Below are positions 29,474 to 38,158 of a stretch of 64,000 nucleotides of DNA, one piece after another. Location of the stretch: the NCBI RefSeq assembly GCF_041022165.1, contig NZ_CP163302.1:3038001-3102000 (forward strand). The letters run 5' to 3'. Each line of letters starts with the position of its first letter. Within the stretch, counting starts at the first letter, position 1. This DNA comes from Sinomonas sp. P10A9. Its GTDB lineage: Bacteria > Actinomycetota > Actinomycetes > Actinomycetales > Micrococcaceae. Below the pieces are notes generated by a model. That model worked only from the letters and a program-made list of their open reading frames with translations, was not told the DNA's origin and made no database searches. Made by a program: the position numbers and the translations under genes.

Positions 29474-30180
29474 GCGTGCCACACTCGTTCCACGAGGGAA
29501 ACCGCGGGATCGTGCGGCTCGCGTGGGCGCGTCGCCTCGGCCTTCCCGACCTGTCCTTCTCGGACGACGGCGAGCGGCTGCTCGGGTGCCGCGACGCGGC
29601 GCGCGAGCTGGTCGCCGTCGTGCTCTTCGGGCAACTGGCCCTTTCGGGGCCGACAGAGCTCGTCGAGGCGGCGGCCGACCTCGACGTCGACGATCTCGTG
29701 GAAGGCGGCGCGCTCCTGCGCCTAGCCGGTCCCGGAGCACACGGGCTGCGGACTGCTGTGCTCGGGTTCGCTGACGAGCTTCCTCTCGACCAGCCGGACG
29801 CCGAGCCGCAGGTCTCCCGCGGTGCACCGGAGGCGATCGAGCTCGAAATGCGCTGCCCGCCCGACGATGTCTCCTCCGCCGGGCTGACCGAACGGGAGCA
29901 TCGATTCACCGTCATGCTCCCCGACGGGCCGGCCGCGTGCGCCGCCTATTCGGAGCGGGATGGGCTCCTCGCCGACCTGAGCGTCCTGGTCGCCCCCAGC
30001 CTGCGGCGGCGCGGGCTCGGGCGGCTCGCCGCCTCCGTCGCGGCGCACGAGGCCCTGGCCGATGGGCTGATCGTCCAAGTGGCCGTGCCGTCCCACGCGA
30101 TCGCGGGGCTCCGGCTCGCGGACTCGCTCGGAATCAAGCCTCAGGGGCATCTCACCTCAGTCACGCTCCCCCGGCGCTGA
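29470..30180 (+). CDS. GNAT-like acetyltransferase
   Basis: 236 residues. The C-terminal third has a GNAT fold pattern with the acetyl-CoA loop LVAPSLRRRGLGRLAA and a final strand. The N-terminal part (RLAWARRLGLPD and following) is only loosely recognisable. The start is GTG 29470, overlapping the pfkA stop by four bases; GTG 29476 is an alternative. Coupling to pfkA suggests co-expression but not a shared pathway. Substrate unknown. The gene ends just before the 21-bp tandem array. Confidence 0.75.
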   Translation: MSVPHSFHEGNRGIVRLAWARRLGLPDLSFSDDGERLLGCRDAARELVAVVLFGQLALSGPTELVEAAADLDVDDLVEGGALLRLAGPGAHGLRTAVLGFADELPLDQPDAEPQVSRGAPEAIELEMRCPPDDVSSAGLTEREHRFTVMLPDGPAACAAYSERDGLLADLSVLVAPSLRRRGLGRLAASVAAHEALADGLIVQVAVPSHAIAGLRLADSLGIKPQGHLTSVTLPRR

Positions 30181-30200
30181 CGCGCGCCGCGCAATATCAC

Positions 30201-30347
30201 TCGCACACCGGGTGACTTCAGCGCCACACCCGGTGACCTCGGCACTACGCGGGGTGACCTCACCACCACACGCGGTGACCTCAGCGCCACACCCGGTGAC
30301 CTCGGCACCACACCCGGTGACCTCAGCACCACACCCGGTGACCTCGG
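30201..30347. repeat. 21-bp tandem array, seven units
   Basis: Seven imperfect 21-base units, consensus CACACCCGGTGACCTCGGCAC, fill most of the convergent gap between the acetyltransferase and the MFS exporter. Each unit carries the near-palindrome GGTGACC. As 21 is a multiple of three, several frames stay open across it and give artefact ORFs (repeats of AEVTGCG or PGVALRS). There are no spacers, so it is not CRISPR. Confidence 0.92.
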
Positions 30348-30355
30348 CGGAGGTG

Positions 30356-31858
30356 TCAGCGGCGGGAATCGGCCACTGTGTCACGCGCACCGGCGCCCGG
30401 CTCGGGTGCGGCGGCCGGCTTGACATAGAAGAACGCAACCACGAGGCCGATGACCAGCACGGCCGCGGGCAGCAGGACGGATTGGGCCATCGCGGTGGTG
30501 AACGGCGCCTGGATGAACGGCGGGAGCGGCCCGCTCGCGAGGGCTGCGGTGCTCTGGGACGCACCGCCCGGCCTGGCCGGGAGCTCTGCGGCGAGCCGCG
30601 CCTGCATGAGGGCGGCGATCGCCGCGCTGCCGAGCACCGCGCCGATCTGGCGGGTCGTGTTGTAGATGCCCGAGCCGGCACCCGCGAGGTGGGGCGGGAG
30701 GCTCCGGGTCGCGAGCGTGGCGAGCGGGCCCCAGAGGCCGGCGTTGGCGATGCCGAGGACGGCGCCGGGGATGAGGAGCACCCAGATGGGCTGGTCCGGT
30801 GTGAGCAGCACGTAGTAGAGGACGAGCGACACGACGAACAGGAGCATGCCGCCGATGTTCATGACCTTCGCGTGCCCACGGTCTACGAAGCGTCCGGCCA
30901 CCGGCGCGAGTCCGCCGGAGAGCACGGCCATGGGGATCATCATGAGCGCCGACTGCGTCGGCGTCATCCCCCGGACCAGCTGGTAGTAGAAGATCGTCGG
31001 CAGGCCGAAGGATGTCACCGCGAAGCCCACGGTCGAAATGCCGAGGTTGGAGAGCGTGAAGTTCCGGTCACGGAAGAGGCCCAGTGGCACGAGCGGTTCG
31101 GCCTTGTTGCGCCACTGCCACAGCACGAACACCGCCATCACGACCACACCGGCAGCGATGAGCCCCCACACCGTGATGGGGCCCGAGATCTCGCCCCACG
31201 AGTAGGTCTGGCCTTCCTGGATGCCGAACACGATGAGGAACATGCCCAGACCGCTCAGGATGACGCCGAGCCAGTCGAAGCGGTGCGAATGGGTCGCGAG
31301 CCTGGGGACCCTGCGCCACGCGAGGACGAACCCGACAACGCCTACCGGAATGTTGATGAAGAACACCCACTCCCAGCCGAATCCGTCCACGAGCAGCCCG
31401 CCCAGAATCGGGCCGACAAGCATCGCGACGCCCGCCGTCGAGCCCCAGATGCTCATCGCGGTGCCCCGGCGCTCGGGTGGGAAGATCCGCGTGATGACGG
31501 CCATGGTCTGGGGCGTCATCAGGCCCGCCCCTAGGCCCTGCGCCACGCGCGCGGCGATGAGCGATGTGATGTTCCCCGACAGGCCGCACCACAGCGAAGC
31601 GAGGGTGAAGAGCACGAGCCCGATGAGGTAGATGTTCTTGGGCCCGAAACGGTCCCCGAGCCGCCCGGTGATCAGGAGCGGCACGACGTAGGCCAGCAGA
31701 TAGGCGCTCGTGACCCAGATGACCTCGTTGATGTCCGCACCGATCCCCCGCATGATCGCGGGGTTGGCGACGGAAACGATCGTCGTGTCGATCAGGATCA
31801 TGAAGAACCCGATCACCAGCGCCCACAGAGCGGCCCACGGCCGTTGAATATCTTCCAT
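30356..31858 (-). CDS. MFS drug exporter (EmrB/QacA, DHA2 family)
   Basis: 500-residue proton-driven exporter with 14 predicted membrane helices. Motif D1/A is GRLGDRFGPKN between helices 2 and 3, and the antiporter motif C is GSTAGVAMLVGPILGG in helix 5. The acidic residue pattern in helix 1 (ILIDTTIVSVANPAI) is typical of DHA2. The start is ATG 31858; no strong ribosome binding site is seen, so a leaderless or weak start is possible. The substrate cannot be predicted. The 21-bp array lies just beyond its stop. Confidence 0.92.
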   Translation of the reverse strand: MEDIQRPWAALWALVIGFFMILIDTTIVSVANPAIMRGIGADINEVIWVTSAYLLAYVVPLLITGRLGDRFGPKNIYLIGLVLFTLASLWCGLSGNITSLIAARVAQGLGAGLMTPQTMAVITRIFPPERRGTAMSIWGSTAGVAMLVGPILGGLLVDGFGWEWVFFINIPVGVVGFVLAWRRVPRLATHSHRFDWLGVILSGLGMFLIVFGIQEGQTYSWGEISGPITVWGLIAAGVVVMAVFVLWQWRNKAEPLVPLGLFRDRNFTLSNLGISTVGFAVTSFGLPTIFYYQLVRGMTPTQSALMMIPMAVLSGGLAPVAGRFVDRGHAKVMNIGGMLLFVVSLVLYYVLLTPDQPIWVLLIPGAVLGIANAGLWGPLATLATRSLPPHLAGAGSGIYNTTRQIGAVLGSAAIAALMQARLAAELPARPGGASQSTAALASGPLPPFIQAPFTTAMAQSVLLPAAVLVIGLVVAFFYVKPAAAPEPGAGARDTVADSRR

Positions 31859-31924
31859 CCGACTAGGTTCTCACGTTACTGAGGACAGGGCCGGTCCGCA
31901 GGTCGCCGCCGAATGGGGCGGCCG

Positions 31925-32332
31925 CTAGCCGGCCGTCCCGAAGCGGTCCAGGATCTCGGTGCGGCCGAACAAGTGGGCGGCCTGACGGGCCGTAGGAGAC
32001 CCCGCGTCGGGGTCTGCCCCCAGCGCAAGGAGCTCATCGACGACCTCCGAGTGGCCCTTGAAGACGGCACCGGCGAGCGGTGTCTGGCCGCGGTCGTTGG
32101 CCGTCTCGACATCCGCACCGTGCTTGCCGAGGAGCCGCACGAGCGCTGGATGTCCGTGGTACGCGGCGAGCATCATGAGGGTGTCGCCGGACTCATTGGT
32201 CAGAGTGGCAGGTGCGCCGGCCGAGAGGTAAGAGCTCAGCGCGGTCTCGTCGCCCGCGCGCGCGGCGTCGAAGAGCTTGCCGGCGAGCGCGATGACGTCG
32301 TCGGGAATCTGGCTGTGCGGGGTGTCGGTCAT
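31925..32332 (-). CDS. ankyrin-repeat protein
   Basis: 135 residues: an N-terminal helix, then three ankyrin repeats (about residues 35-120) with the TPLAGAVFKGHSEVVDELLALGADPD pattern; a shortened repeat ends at FGRTEILDRF. It is a protein-binding scaffold without an enzymatic motif. The start ATG 32332 overlaps the ygfZ stop by four bases. Comparable ygfZ-ankyrin pairs are common in this actinobacterial group, but the partner protein is unknown. Confidence 0.85.
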   Translation of the reverse strand: MTDTPHSQIPDDVIALAGKLFDAARAGDETALSSYLSAGAPATLTNESGDTLMMLAAYHGHPALVRLLGKHGADVETANDRGQTPLAGAVFKGHSEVVDELLALGADPDAGSPTARQAAHLFGRTEILDRFGTAG

Positions 32333-33468
32333 GCGTTCCTCCTGAGCAATCCGGTGGGACGACCGACGACCTGGCCGGCGTCGGGCGCGACAATGGGCTC
32401 TTGAGCGGCGGCGTACTCCTCGCCCTCGGCCTCGCCGTGGACCACAAGGGCGGCGTCCGGGTCGACCGAGCGCTTGAGCACGGCGAGGGCAATCGGACCC
32501 ATCTCGTAGTGGAGGGCCGCAGACGTCACCCGGCCAAGGGGCCTGGTGGCGTCCCCGGCGCCCCCTGCGGCCACCACGGGGCTGCCCGCCGCGGGCAGGG
32601 TGTGGGTAGAACCGTCGAGCTGGAGGAGGGTGAGGCGCCGCGGCGGGTGCCCGAGGTTGTGCACGCGCGCGATCGTCTCCTGGCCCTTGTAGCAGCCCTT
32701 CGAGAGGTGAACGGCAGTCCTGAGCAGGTCGAGCTCGTGCGGGATGGTGCGCTCATCAGTCTCGAGCCCCCAGCGCGGGCGCCACGCGGCGATGCGCAAG
32801 GCCTCGGAGGCCATCGTGCCGGCAAGCCCCACCCCGTCGGCCTCAAGGGCCTCGATGGCGTCGGCGAGCCGCGAGCGCTCCACCACATGCTCGAACCACG
32901 GCCGGTCGAGGCCCGGGTGGTGGGCGTCATCGACGGCCGCATAGCTGTAGCCGCCCGGTGCAACGTGCGGCCAGGGGTCGGCCCAGACGAGCGCAGCAGC
33001 GTGCGGGCCGAACGCATCGAGGGACTCGAGCCGCCGGGTCGACGCGAGGACGCCCCACCGCTCGGACTCGTCGGTGACCTCGACGCGGAGCATGAACTTC
33101 ATGGACGTCAGCCACGTGGCGAGGCCCTCCGCCTCGCCCGCCTCGACGAGGAGCCAGGCCCGCTCGCCGTCGTCCATGATCCGGGCGTCGAACTCGATCC
33201 GGCCCTGGATGCTCAGCAGGAGCAGCTCACTCGAGTCCCCCGGCCTGAGGCCGGTGACCTGCTGGGAGGAGAGGGTCGTGAGCCACGAGAGCCGGTCGGG
33301 GCCCGCGACGGTCACGACGCCGCGGTAGGAGAGGTCGACGGCGGCACTCCCGTGCGCGAGTGCCCGCTGCTCCCGCATAGGGTCGCCATAATGGGCGGCC
33401 ACACCCTCGTCGGGGCCAAGGGCCGCGACAGCACCGTGCCGCGCAAGGAGTGGGGAAGCGTACGTCAT
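32329..33468 (-). CDS. ygfZ: folate-binding Fe-S cluster protein YgfZ
   Basis: 379-residue GcvT-like protein that uses tetrahydrofolate to help repair or assemble certain Fe-S enzymes. The diagnostic motif KGCYKGQE (with the essential Cys) lies near residue 257, followed by TIARVHNLGHPPRRL. The N-terminal half has the GcvT-type pattern DLSYRGVVTVAGPDRLSWL. The start is ATG 33468. It lies between a nitrobindin-like gene and the ankyrin gene on one strand. Possible link with the window: Fe-S-rich NarGH, though nothing in sequence ties them. Confidence 0.92.
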   Translation of the reverse strand: MTYASPLLARHGAVAALGPDEGVAAHYGDPMREQRALAHGSAAVDLSYRGVVTVAGPDRLSWLTTLSSQQVTGLRPGDSSELLLLSIQGRIEFDARIMDDGERAWLLVEAGEAEGLATWLTSMKFMLRVEVTDESERWGVLASTRRLESLDAFGPHAAALVWADPWPHVAPGGYSYAAVDDAHHPGLDRPWFEHVVERSRLADAIEALEADGVGLAGTMASEALRIAAWRPRWGLETDERTIPHELDLLRTAVHLSKGCYKGQETIARVHNLGHPPRRLTLLQLDGSTHTLPAAGSPVVAAGGAGDATRPLGRVTSAALHYEMGPIALAVLKRSVDPDAALVVHGEAEGEEYAAAQEPIVAPDAGQVVGRPTGLLRRNA

Positions 33469-33510
33469 GATCAGTCCAACGCGTGAAGGGGAGATTTCAC
33501 TCCCGGCGGT

Positions 33511-34140
33511 CTACTCTGATGGCGCTTGTGCGCTCCGCGGCCCGGAGAGCCGGCGGAGGATCGCGGAGGCGTGGGGAGCGAGCGGCGCGCCGGCCGCTGC
33601 CACGTCCCAGCGCCAGAAGAGGTCCGAGTTCACGAGTCCGAAGATGCGCGTGGCCGCCTTGTAGTCGCGGGCATGCGCACCGCGCAGCACGGCGTCCGTG
33701 CTCAAGTGGATCTGCGGGCCCTTGATCTGCCCGTAGTACAGCTCGGCGATACTACCTGGATGGACGATCGTGGCCGTGATGTCGAACCCGTCCTGGCTGT
33801 TGCGCAGGGACTCGACCGCCTCGGCGGACGTGTAGGTCGGCACGATGTCCGGCGGAGCGAGGCCCGGCCCGCCGTCGGCGTCCTGAAGCGGACGGTCGAT
33901 CTGCCAGTAGCCCATCTCAGTCGCAAGGGGCCGGATGCGGTTCCCGTCCTCGTCGGCCAGCCAGCTCTCGGCGGTGTACTGCAGGTAGGGGAAGCCGGCG
34001 TCCACGAAGACCATGCGCTGGATGAAATGGGGGTCCTCCCCCTCCCCGGCACCGAGTCGGCCCCGTCCCTCCCATTCCCCGATGAGCCACGACAGTGGGA
34101 CAAGCTCGGGGGTCAGTCCGGATGGGATCTCGATGGGCAC
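33511..34140 (-). CDS. nitrobindin-like (FABP-family) haem-binding protein
   Basis: 209-residue beta-barrel of the DUF1794/nitrobindin family, which binds ferric haem and can react with NO or peroxynitrite. The family start LSWLIGEWEGRGRLG is followed by HFIQRMVFVDAGFPYLQYT; nitrobindins use a C-terminal His as haem ligand, and PHASAILRRL near residue 190 fits. The start is GTG 34140, with AAGGAGTCC upstream. It is first or second in a run with ygfZ and the ankyrin gene, 42 bases before ygfZ. Confidence 0.85.
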   Translation of the reverse strand: MPIEIPSGLTPELVPLSWLIGEWEGRGRLGAGEGEDPHFIQRMVFVDAGFPYLQYTAESWLADEDGNRIRPLATEMGYWQIDRPLQDADGGPGLAPPDIVPTYTSAEAVESLRNSQDGFDITATIVHPGSIAELYYGQIKGPQIHLSTDAVLRGAHARDYKAATRIFGLVNSDLFWRWDVAAAGAPLAPHASAILRRLSGPRSAQAPSE

Positions 34141-34175
34141 TCAGGACTCCTTGGCGGCAGGGACGTCGTCGCGCC

Positions 34176-34289
34176 CTAGCGCTGGCCCTTGAACAGCTTC
34201 CAGACCACGAGGCCAGCGAACCAGGCCATGGCGACCGAGGCGACAGCAAGAAGGACGATGAAGAAGATCTCGAAGGCAACAACGCTCAT
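34176..34289 (-). CDS. 37-residue single-span membrane protein
   Basis: Short open frame starting MSVVAFEIFFIVLLA and ending VVWKLFKGQR; almost the whole chain is one membrane helix with a basic C-terminal end. It fills the gap between the nitrobindin-like gene (36 bases downstream) and the next gene, on the same strand. No strong ribosome binding site is seen. Codon composition and the hydrophobic pattern suggest a real small protein; function unknown. Confidence 0.55.
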   Translation of the reverse strand: MSVVAFEIFFIVLLAVASVAMAWFAGLVVWKLFKGQR

Positions 34290-34334
34290 AGCGCCATCGT
34301 AACGCGTTCCCGGGCAGTGCTTGCCCGGCCTGCG

Positions 34335-35081
34335 TCACACCACGAGCATGCGGTCCATGAAGTAGGCGATGGCTCCCACCGCAAAGGCTGGCGCGAGCCC
34401 GAGCGCCACGAACCCCAGGGCCGCGACCCTGTCCGGGCGGGTGCTGTTGAGCGCGCGGAAGGCCGCGAGGACGGCGCCGATCACGACGCCGGCGATGGTC
34501 GCCGGCAGCACGGTGATGTCCGCGAAGACGAGACCGGCGAGGGGTGCCGCGAGGCCGGAGAACACGATGGCAAGCGGCCCGACGATCGTGTCCGGCCAGC
34601 GGATCATCCCGATCAGGAGCGCGACCACGGTGGTGATCGCCGCGACGAGGAGCATGGATCCCGCCCCGGTGAGGCGCGCCGTCGCGATCCACCCTGCACC
34701 GAGGCCGCACAGGAGAACCCCGGCGCTCGTACCGAAGGCCGACTCGAGGCGGTGGCTCTGCCCCGTGCCCCGGATGAGCTGGACCACGACGGCGGCCATG
34801 ACGCCCGCGGCGATGGCGAGCGGCGTCCATGCGAGGTACTCGGGGCCGGGCACGAAGGCCGCGGCAGCCGCCGAGGCGACCCCCGCGAGCGCGACCACGG
34901 CGCCGTTGGTCTTCTTGGCGGGGATGCCCAGGAAATGCGGCCAGCCGAAGCCGACGACGACGGCGACCACGGCCACTGAGATGAACTGGGCCACGGTTCC
35001 GCCCATGCTCGACCCGACAGCCACCCCAATTCCCGCGATCGCCACGGCCCCGCTCGCCACGGAACGCGTCCAGGCCTTCAC
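34335..35081 (-). CDS. multi-pass membrane protein of unknown function
   Basis: 248 residues with seven or eight hydrophobic segments, rich in Ala, Val and Gly; features include [18 protein letters not shown] near residue 43-60 and [14 protein letters not shown] near the end. No transporter signature is recognised. The start is GTG 35081 after GGGAGGGC. It is divergent from glnR across 191 bases. Confidence 0.75.
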   Translation of the reverse strand: MKAWTRSVASGAVAIAGIGVAVGSSMGGTVAQFISVAVVAVVVGFGWPHFLGIPAKKTNGAVVALAGVASAAAAAFVPGPEYLAWTPLAIAAGVMAAVVVQLIRGTGQSHRLESAFGTSAGVLLCGLGAGWIATARLTGAGSMLLVAAITTVVALLIGMIRWPDTIVGPLAIVFSGLAAPLAGLVFADITVLPATIAGVVIGAVLAAFRALNSTRPDRVAALGFVALGLAPAFAVGAIAYFMDRMLVV

Positions 35082-35211
35082 ATTGCCCTCCCGTGCGCTG
35101 CCCTCAGGTCAGTGTTAGTCACCCTGCCATCCTCCCTCACTGCCTCCCACGCTGCCGCCCGCATTGCCGCCCCCAATGTGACGCATGCCCCGGAAATGCG
35201 GGCTGTCCGCC

Positions 35212-35217
35212 TATAAT
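35212..35217 (+). promoter_or_regulatory. glnR -10 element
   Basis: A perfect TATAAT, 55 bases before the glnR start; the -35 region (near 35189-35194) is not consensus, suggesting activator dependence or an extended -10. Confidence 0.55.
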
Positions 35218-35272
35218 TGGGCGTCATAGGTACCCTGCCCGATGCCGTGCAGACATCTCTTCGGGAGGAACC

Positions 35273-35968
35273 ATGTCGCACATCCTGCTCCTGACAAACG
35301 CCACGGGCTCGTCGGTCGACATCCTTCCGGCGCTTGAGCTGCTCAACCACCGCGTCCACATCCTGCCTGCCGAGCCCACGGCGCTGCTCGACGCAGACCC
35401 CTCGGACGTCATCTTCCTCGACGCGCGCAGGGACCTCGTGGGGTCGCGCTCGCTCACCCAGCTCTTGAGGGCCACCGGCCTCGCCGCCCCGCTCATCCTG
35501 ATCCTCACCGAGGGCGGCATGGCCGCCGTGTCCTCTGCGTGGGCGGTCGACGACGTCGTGCTCGACTCCGCGGGTCCGGCCGAGGTCGAGGCGCGCATCC
35601 GGCTCGCCGTCTCCCGCGCGTCGACCGTCGAGGAGCCCGAGACTGAGATCCGCGCGGCCGGCGTCGTGATCGACGAGGCGAGCTATACCGCCAAGGTCAA
35701 CGGTGCGGCGCTCAATCTGACGTTCAAGGAATTCGAGCTCCTCAAGTACCTCGCCCAGCACCCAGGGCGCGTGTTCACGCGCCAGCAGCTGCTCACCGAG
35801 GTGTGGGGCTACGACTACTACGGCGGCACCCGCACCGTTGACGTCCACGTGCGGCGGCTGCGCGCGAAGCTGGGCACCGACCACGAGGGGCTCATCGGAA
35901 CCGTGCGCAACGTCGGCTACCGCCTCACCCTGACCCGGCTGCCCGAGGATGAGCTCAGCGAGGCCTGA
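35273..35968 (+). CDS. glnR: nitrogen regulator GlnR (orphan OmpR-type)
   Basis: 231-residue orphan response-regulator-like activator of nitrogen assimilation in actinobacteria. The N-terminus [21 protein letters not shown] and [15 protein letters not shown] match GlnR, with Asp50 in the pocket. The receiver lacks some phosphorylation residues, as in other GlnR proteins, which act without a cognate kinase. The winged-helix DNA-binding domain (about 135-225) has [20 protein letters not shown] and [15 protein letters not shown]. The start is ATG 35273 after GGGAGGAACC. No partner kinase gene is adjacent. Confidence 0.9.
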   Translation: MSHILLLTNATGSSVDILPALELLNHRVHILPAEPTALLDADPSDVIFLDARRDLVGSRSLTQLLRATGLAAPLILILTEGGMAAVSSAWAVDDVVLDSAGPAEVEARIRLAVSRASTVEEPETEIRAAGVVIDEASYTAKVNGAALNLTFKEFELLKYLAQHPGRVFTRQQLLTEVWGYDYYGGTRTVDVHVRRLRAKLGTDHEGLIGTVRNVGYRLTLTRLPEDELSEA

Positions 35969-35995
35969 GCCCCAGCCCGCCCAGTCCACGCCTCA

Positions 35996-36751
35996 TCAGG
36001 CCCGCTGCCCCGTCAGTGGCACTGGTCCGCGCACGCGGTTCTCAATGCTGAAGTTCGTCAGAGTCGGAAGGTAGCGGTCATCGGAGTACTCGACCGGCCG
36101 CCCTCCGGAATCGTAGGTGGTCCGGCGCTCGCGCAGCAGCGGCGCCCCGATGTCGACGCCGAGGAGCTGGGCGTCCGCGGTCGACGCGGCGATGGCATCG
36201 ACCGTATGGTGCGCGCTCTCTAGCCAGATCCCGCGCTCGCCCAGGAACTCGACGATCGACTCGGTTCCGGCATGCGAGTCGGCGAGGTACCGGCCCACAT
36301 CCAGCACGAACGAGCTGCGTTCGAGCATCGCGGCCTCGCCGTCGAGGAGACGCAGGCGGAGGATATTGACAACGAAGGCTCCGTCCGGCAGCTCGAGGGC
36401 ACAGCAGGCCTCGGCGCTCGCCTCCCGCCGGGCGGCCTCGAGCGTGCGCTGGCCGGGGTTCAGGTTCTCCTGGCGTGCCCACTCGGCGAACGGCAGGAAC
36501 GTCGAGAGGGGCTGGGACTTGGCCCCCGACCGCACGGTGGGCCGCCGTCCGCGGCCCCCGAAGAGCAGTCCCTCGTCGCGCAGCGATGTGAGCGCCTGCC
36601 GCACGGTACCCCGGGAGACGCCGAATTCGCTGCTCAGGGCAGCTTCGCTCGGCAGGCTCGTGCCGGCGCGCCACCGACCGGTCGAGATCCGGCTGCGCAG
36701 TTCGGCCTCGAGCTTCCGGTGCAGCGGCGGCGGACCGGGCTGTGAGGACAT
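35996..36751 (-). CDS. GntR-family regulator (HutC/UTRA type)
   Basis: 251 residues from ATG 36751: a winged HTH (about 8-72: RKLEAELRSRISTGRWRAG, then SEFGVSRGTVRQALTSL) followed by a UTRA effector domain (LLDGEAAMLERSSFVLD, then PVEYSDDRYL). UTRA domains bind small molecules such as sugar phosphates or urocanate; the ligand here is unknown. The ATG has no ribosome binding site; a TTG at 36796 would add 15 residues. It ends 28 bases beyond the glnR stop (convergent) and has no obvious target operon beside it. Confidence 0.85.
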   Translation of the reverse strand: MSSQPGPPPLHRKLEAELRSRISTGRWRAGTSLPSEAALSSEFGVSRGTVRQALTSLRDEGLLFGGRGRRPTVRSGAKSQPLSTFLPFAEWARQENLNPGQRTLEAARREASAEACCALELPDGAFVVNILRLRLLDGEAAMLERSSFVLDVGRYLADSHAGTESIVEFLGERGIWLESAHHTVDAIAASTADAQLLGVDIGAPLLRERRTTYDSGGRPVEYSDDRYLPTLTNFSIENRVRGPVPLTGQRA

Positions 36752-36861
36752 GGTTCGAGCGTACAAGCGGAGATCCTGTCCGCCGCCTGAAATCAAGCGG
36801 CCCCGAGGTGAACACTCGCCGAATACTGCAGGCCTGGGCTGGCATCACCGGGGCTGGAGAC

Positions 36862-36899
36862 GGACACAGGGCCCCGCACGGTGGCGGGGCCCTGTGTCC
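36862..36899. terminator. strong hairpin in the GntR-mshD divergent gap
   Basis: A perfect 16-bp stem GGACACAGGGCCCCGC (36862-36877) with its complement (36884-36899) and a 6-base loop. A terminator between two divergent genes has no mRNA to end, unless a small RNA is made from the 200 bases to its right on the minus strand (see the ncRNA candidate). No T-tract. Confidence 0.75.
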
Positions 36900-37048
36900 C
36901 TCTGAGATTCGCTTGCAACTCGTCTGGGAATCGTGGAGGACATACGGGTCGAACGTATCGAGGCCACCCCACTGGTGGATCCCCCCTGCCCGTCGACTGG
37001 CCAGTCGGCTGGTCGGCGGCAGATGTCGACTGTACCTGAGACCCGGCG
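36862..37048 (-). ncRNA. candidate small RNA ending at the 16-bp hairpin
   Basis: On the minus strand, TTTGCC, 18 bases, then TACAGT (near 37050) could start a transcript of about 180 bases that ends at the hairpin. It would contain a palindrome CGACTGGCCAGTCG, the hairpin ATACG-N7-CGTAT and CCACC-N5-GGGTGG. No open frame with a binding site is seen. Speculative; not matched to a known RNA family. Confidence 0.3.
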
Positions 37049-37084
37049 CGCGGGCAAACTCCTGCCGATTCGCGCGCCGTTCGC

Positions 37085-37096
37085 TAGCCTTTCCCC
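37085..37096 (+). promoter_or_regulatory. mshD -10 element (leaderless arrangement)
   Basis: TAGCCT ends 6 bases before the mshD ATG and no ribosome binding site is present, as expected for a leaderless mRNA. Confidence 0.45.
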
Positions 37097-38098
37097 ATGA
37101 CCAGCGCATACCCGCAGGATTGGCCAGTCACCGTCGTCGAGGGACGCGTGCCCAAAGCCCTGTGGGCCGAGATCCGGGACCTGCTGGAGGCCGCCGAGGA
37201 CGCGGACGGCAATCCGTCCCTCTCCGAGCAGACCACGGTGCTCCTGAAGTCCCCGGACACCCGTGCGGAGGAGATCCTGACGGTTGCGGTGCATGCCCTC
37301 GACGACACCTCGGGATCCTCTGCCCCCGAGGACCTCGCGGGTCTCGCCGCGATAGCGTTCGGGCCCGACGGCGCAGGGGTCGTTGAGCTGGCCGTCCATC
37401 CCACCTACCGCAATCAGGGTGTGGGAACCAGGCTCGTCGAGGCGATCCGTGACGTGCGGGCGGAAGCCGGGCTCGCGGGCCTCAAGGCCTGGTCGCACGG
37501 CAACCACGAGGCCGCGGCCGAGCTCGCGGCCATGTATGGGTTCACGCCGGAGCGCGAGCTGTGGAAGATGGTGCTGGTCCGCCGGCCCCACGAGGACACG
37601 CCGGCACTGTCGCCAGGGGTCAGGATCCGGGCCTTCGAGCCGGGGCGCGATGAGGAGGCCTGGCTCGACGCCAACCGCTCGGCCTTCGCCCACCACCCGG
37701 AACAGGGGCAGCTTCGGCGCAGCGACCTCGAGGCGCGCATGGCCGAGGACTGGTTCGATCCCGAGGGCTTCTTCCTCGCCGTCGACGAGTCGGACCATCT
37801 CCTCGGCTTCCACTGGACCAAGGTCCACCCCGCCCATGGCGAGCACCGTGCCCTCGGCGAGGTCTACGCCGTCGGCGTCGTGCCCGAAGCGCAGGGACGG
37901 GGCCTCGGTCGGGCCCTCACGCTCCACGGCATCGACTACCTCCACTCGCTCGGGCTGGGCACCATCATGCTGTACACCGACGCGGACAACCGCCCCGCCG
38001 TCGCGATGTACCGCAGGCTCGGCTTCACGGTGTGGGACAAGGACGTCCTGTACAGCACCGCCGACCCCGGGGGCAGGCCAACCGTACAGGTCCGCTAG
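37097..38098 (+). CDS. mshD: mycothiol synthase
   Basis: 333-residue two-domain GNAT enzyme that acetylates Cys-GlcN-Ins with acetyl-CoA in the last step of mycothiol synthesis. The N-terminal domain has VVELAVHPTYRNQGVGTRL and AWSHGNHEAAAELAAMYGF. The catalytic C-terminal domain has EVYAVGVVPEAQGRGLGRAL and TDADNRPAVAMYRRLGF. Both are MshD signatures. The start is ATG 37097. Mycothiol is restricted to actinobacteria, supporting the taxonomic assignment. It precedes ppk by 60 bases. Confidence 0.95.
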   Translation: MTSAYPQDWPVTVVEGRVPKALWAEIRDLLEAAEDADGNPSLSEQTTVLLKSPDTRAEEILTVAVHALDDTSGSSAPEDLAGLAAIAFGPDGAGVVELAVHPTYRNQGVGTRLVEAIRDVRAEAGLAGLKAWSHGNHEAAAELAAMYGFTPERELWKMVLVRRPHEDTPALSPGVRIRAFEPGRDEEAWLDANRSAFAHHPEQGQLRRSDLEARMAEDWFDPEGFFLAVDESDHLLGFHWTKVHPAHGEHRALGEVYAVGVVPEAQGRGLGRALTLHGIDYLHSLGLGTIMLYTDADNRPAVAMYRRLGFTVWDKDVLYSTADPGGRPTVQVR

Positions 38099-38158
38099 GT
38101 AGGGTTGGCCATTAGGGTTGGCCCCAGACAGGCCACGCACCGGCTCTGGAGAGGAACC

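Noticed and set aside
30201..30347. CRISPR array
   Set aside because: Contiguous repeats without spacers and no cas genes.
30141..30681. Repeat proteins (AEVTGCG or PGVALRS) from open frames across the 21-bp array
   Set aside because: Frames stay open only because 21 is a multiple of 3; no start signal or family.
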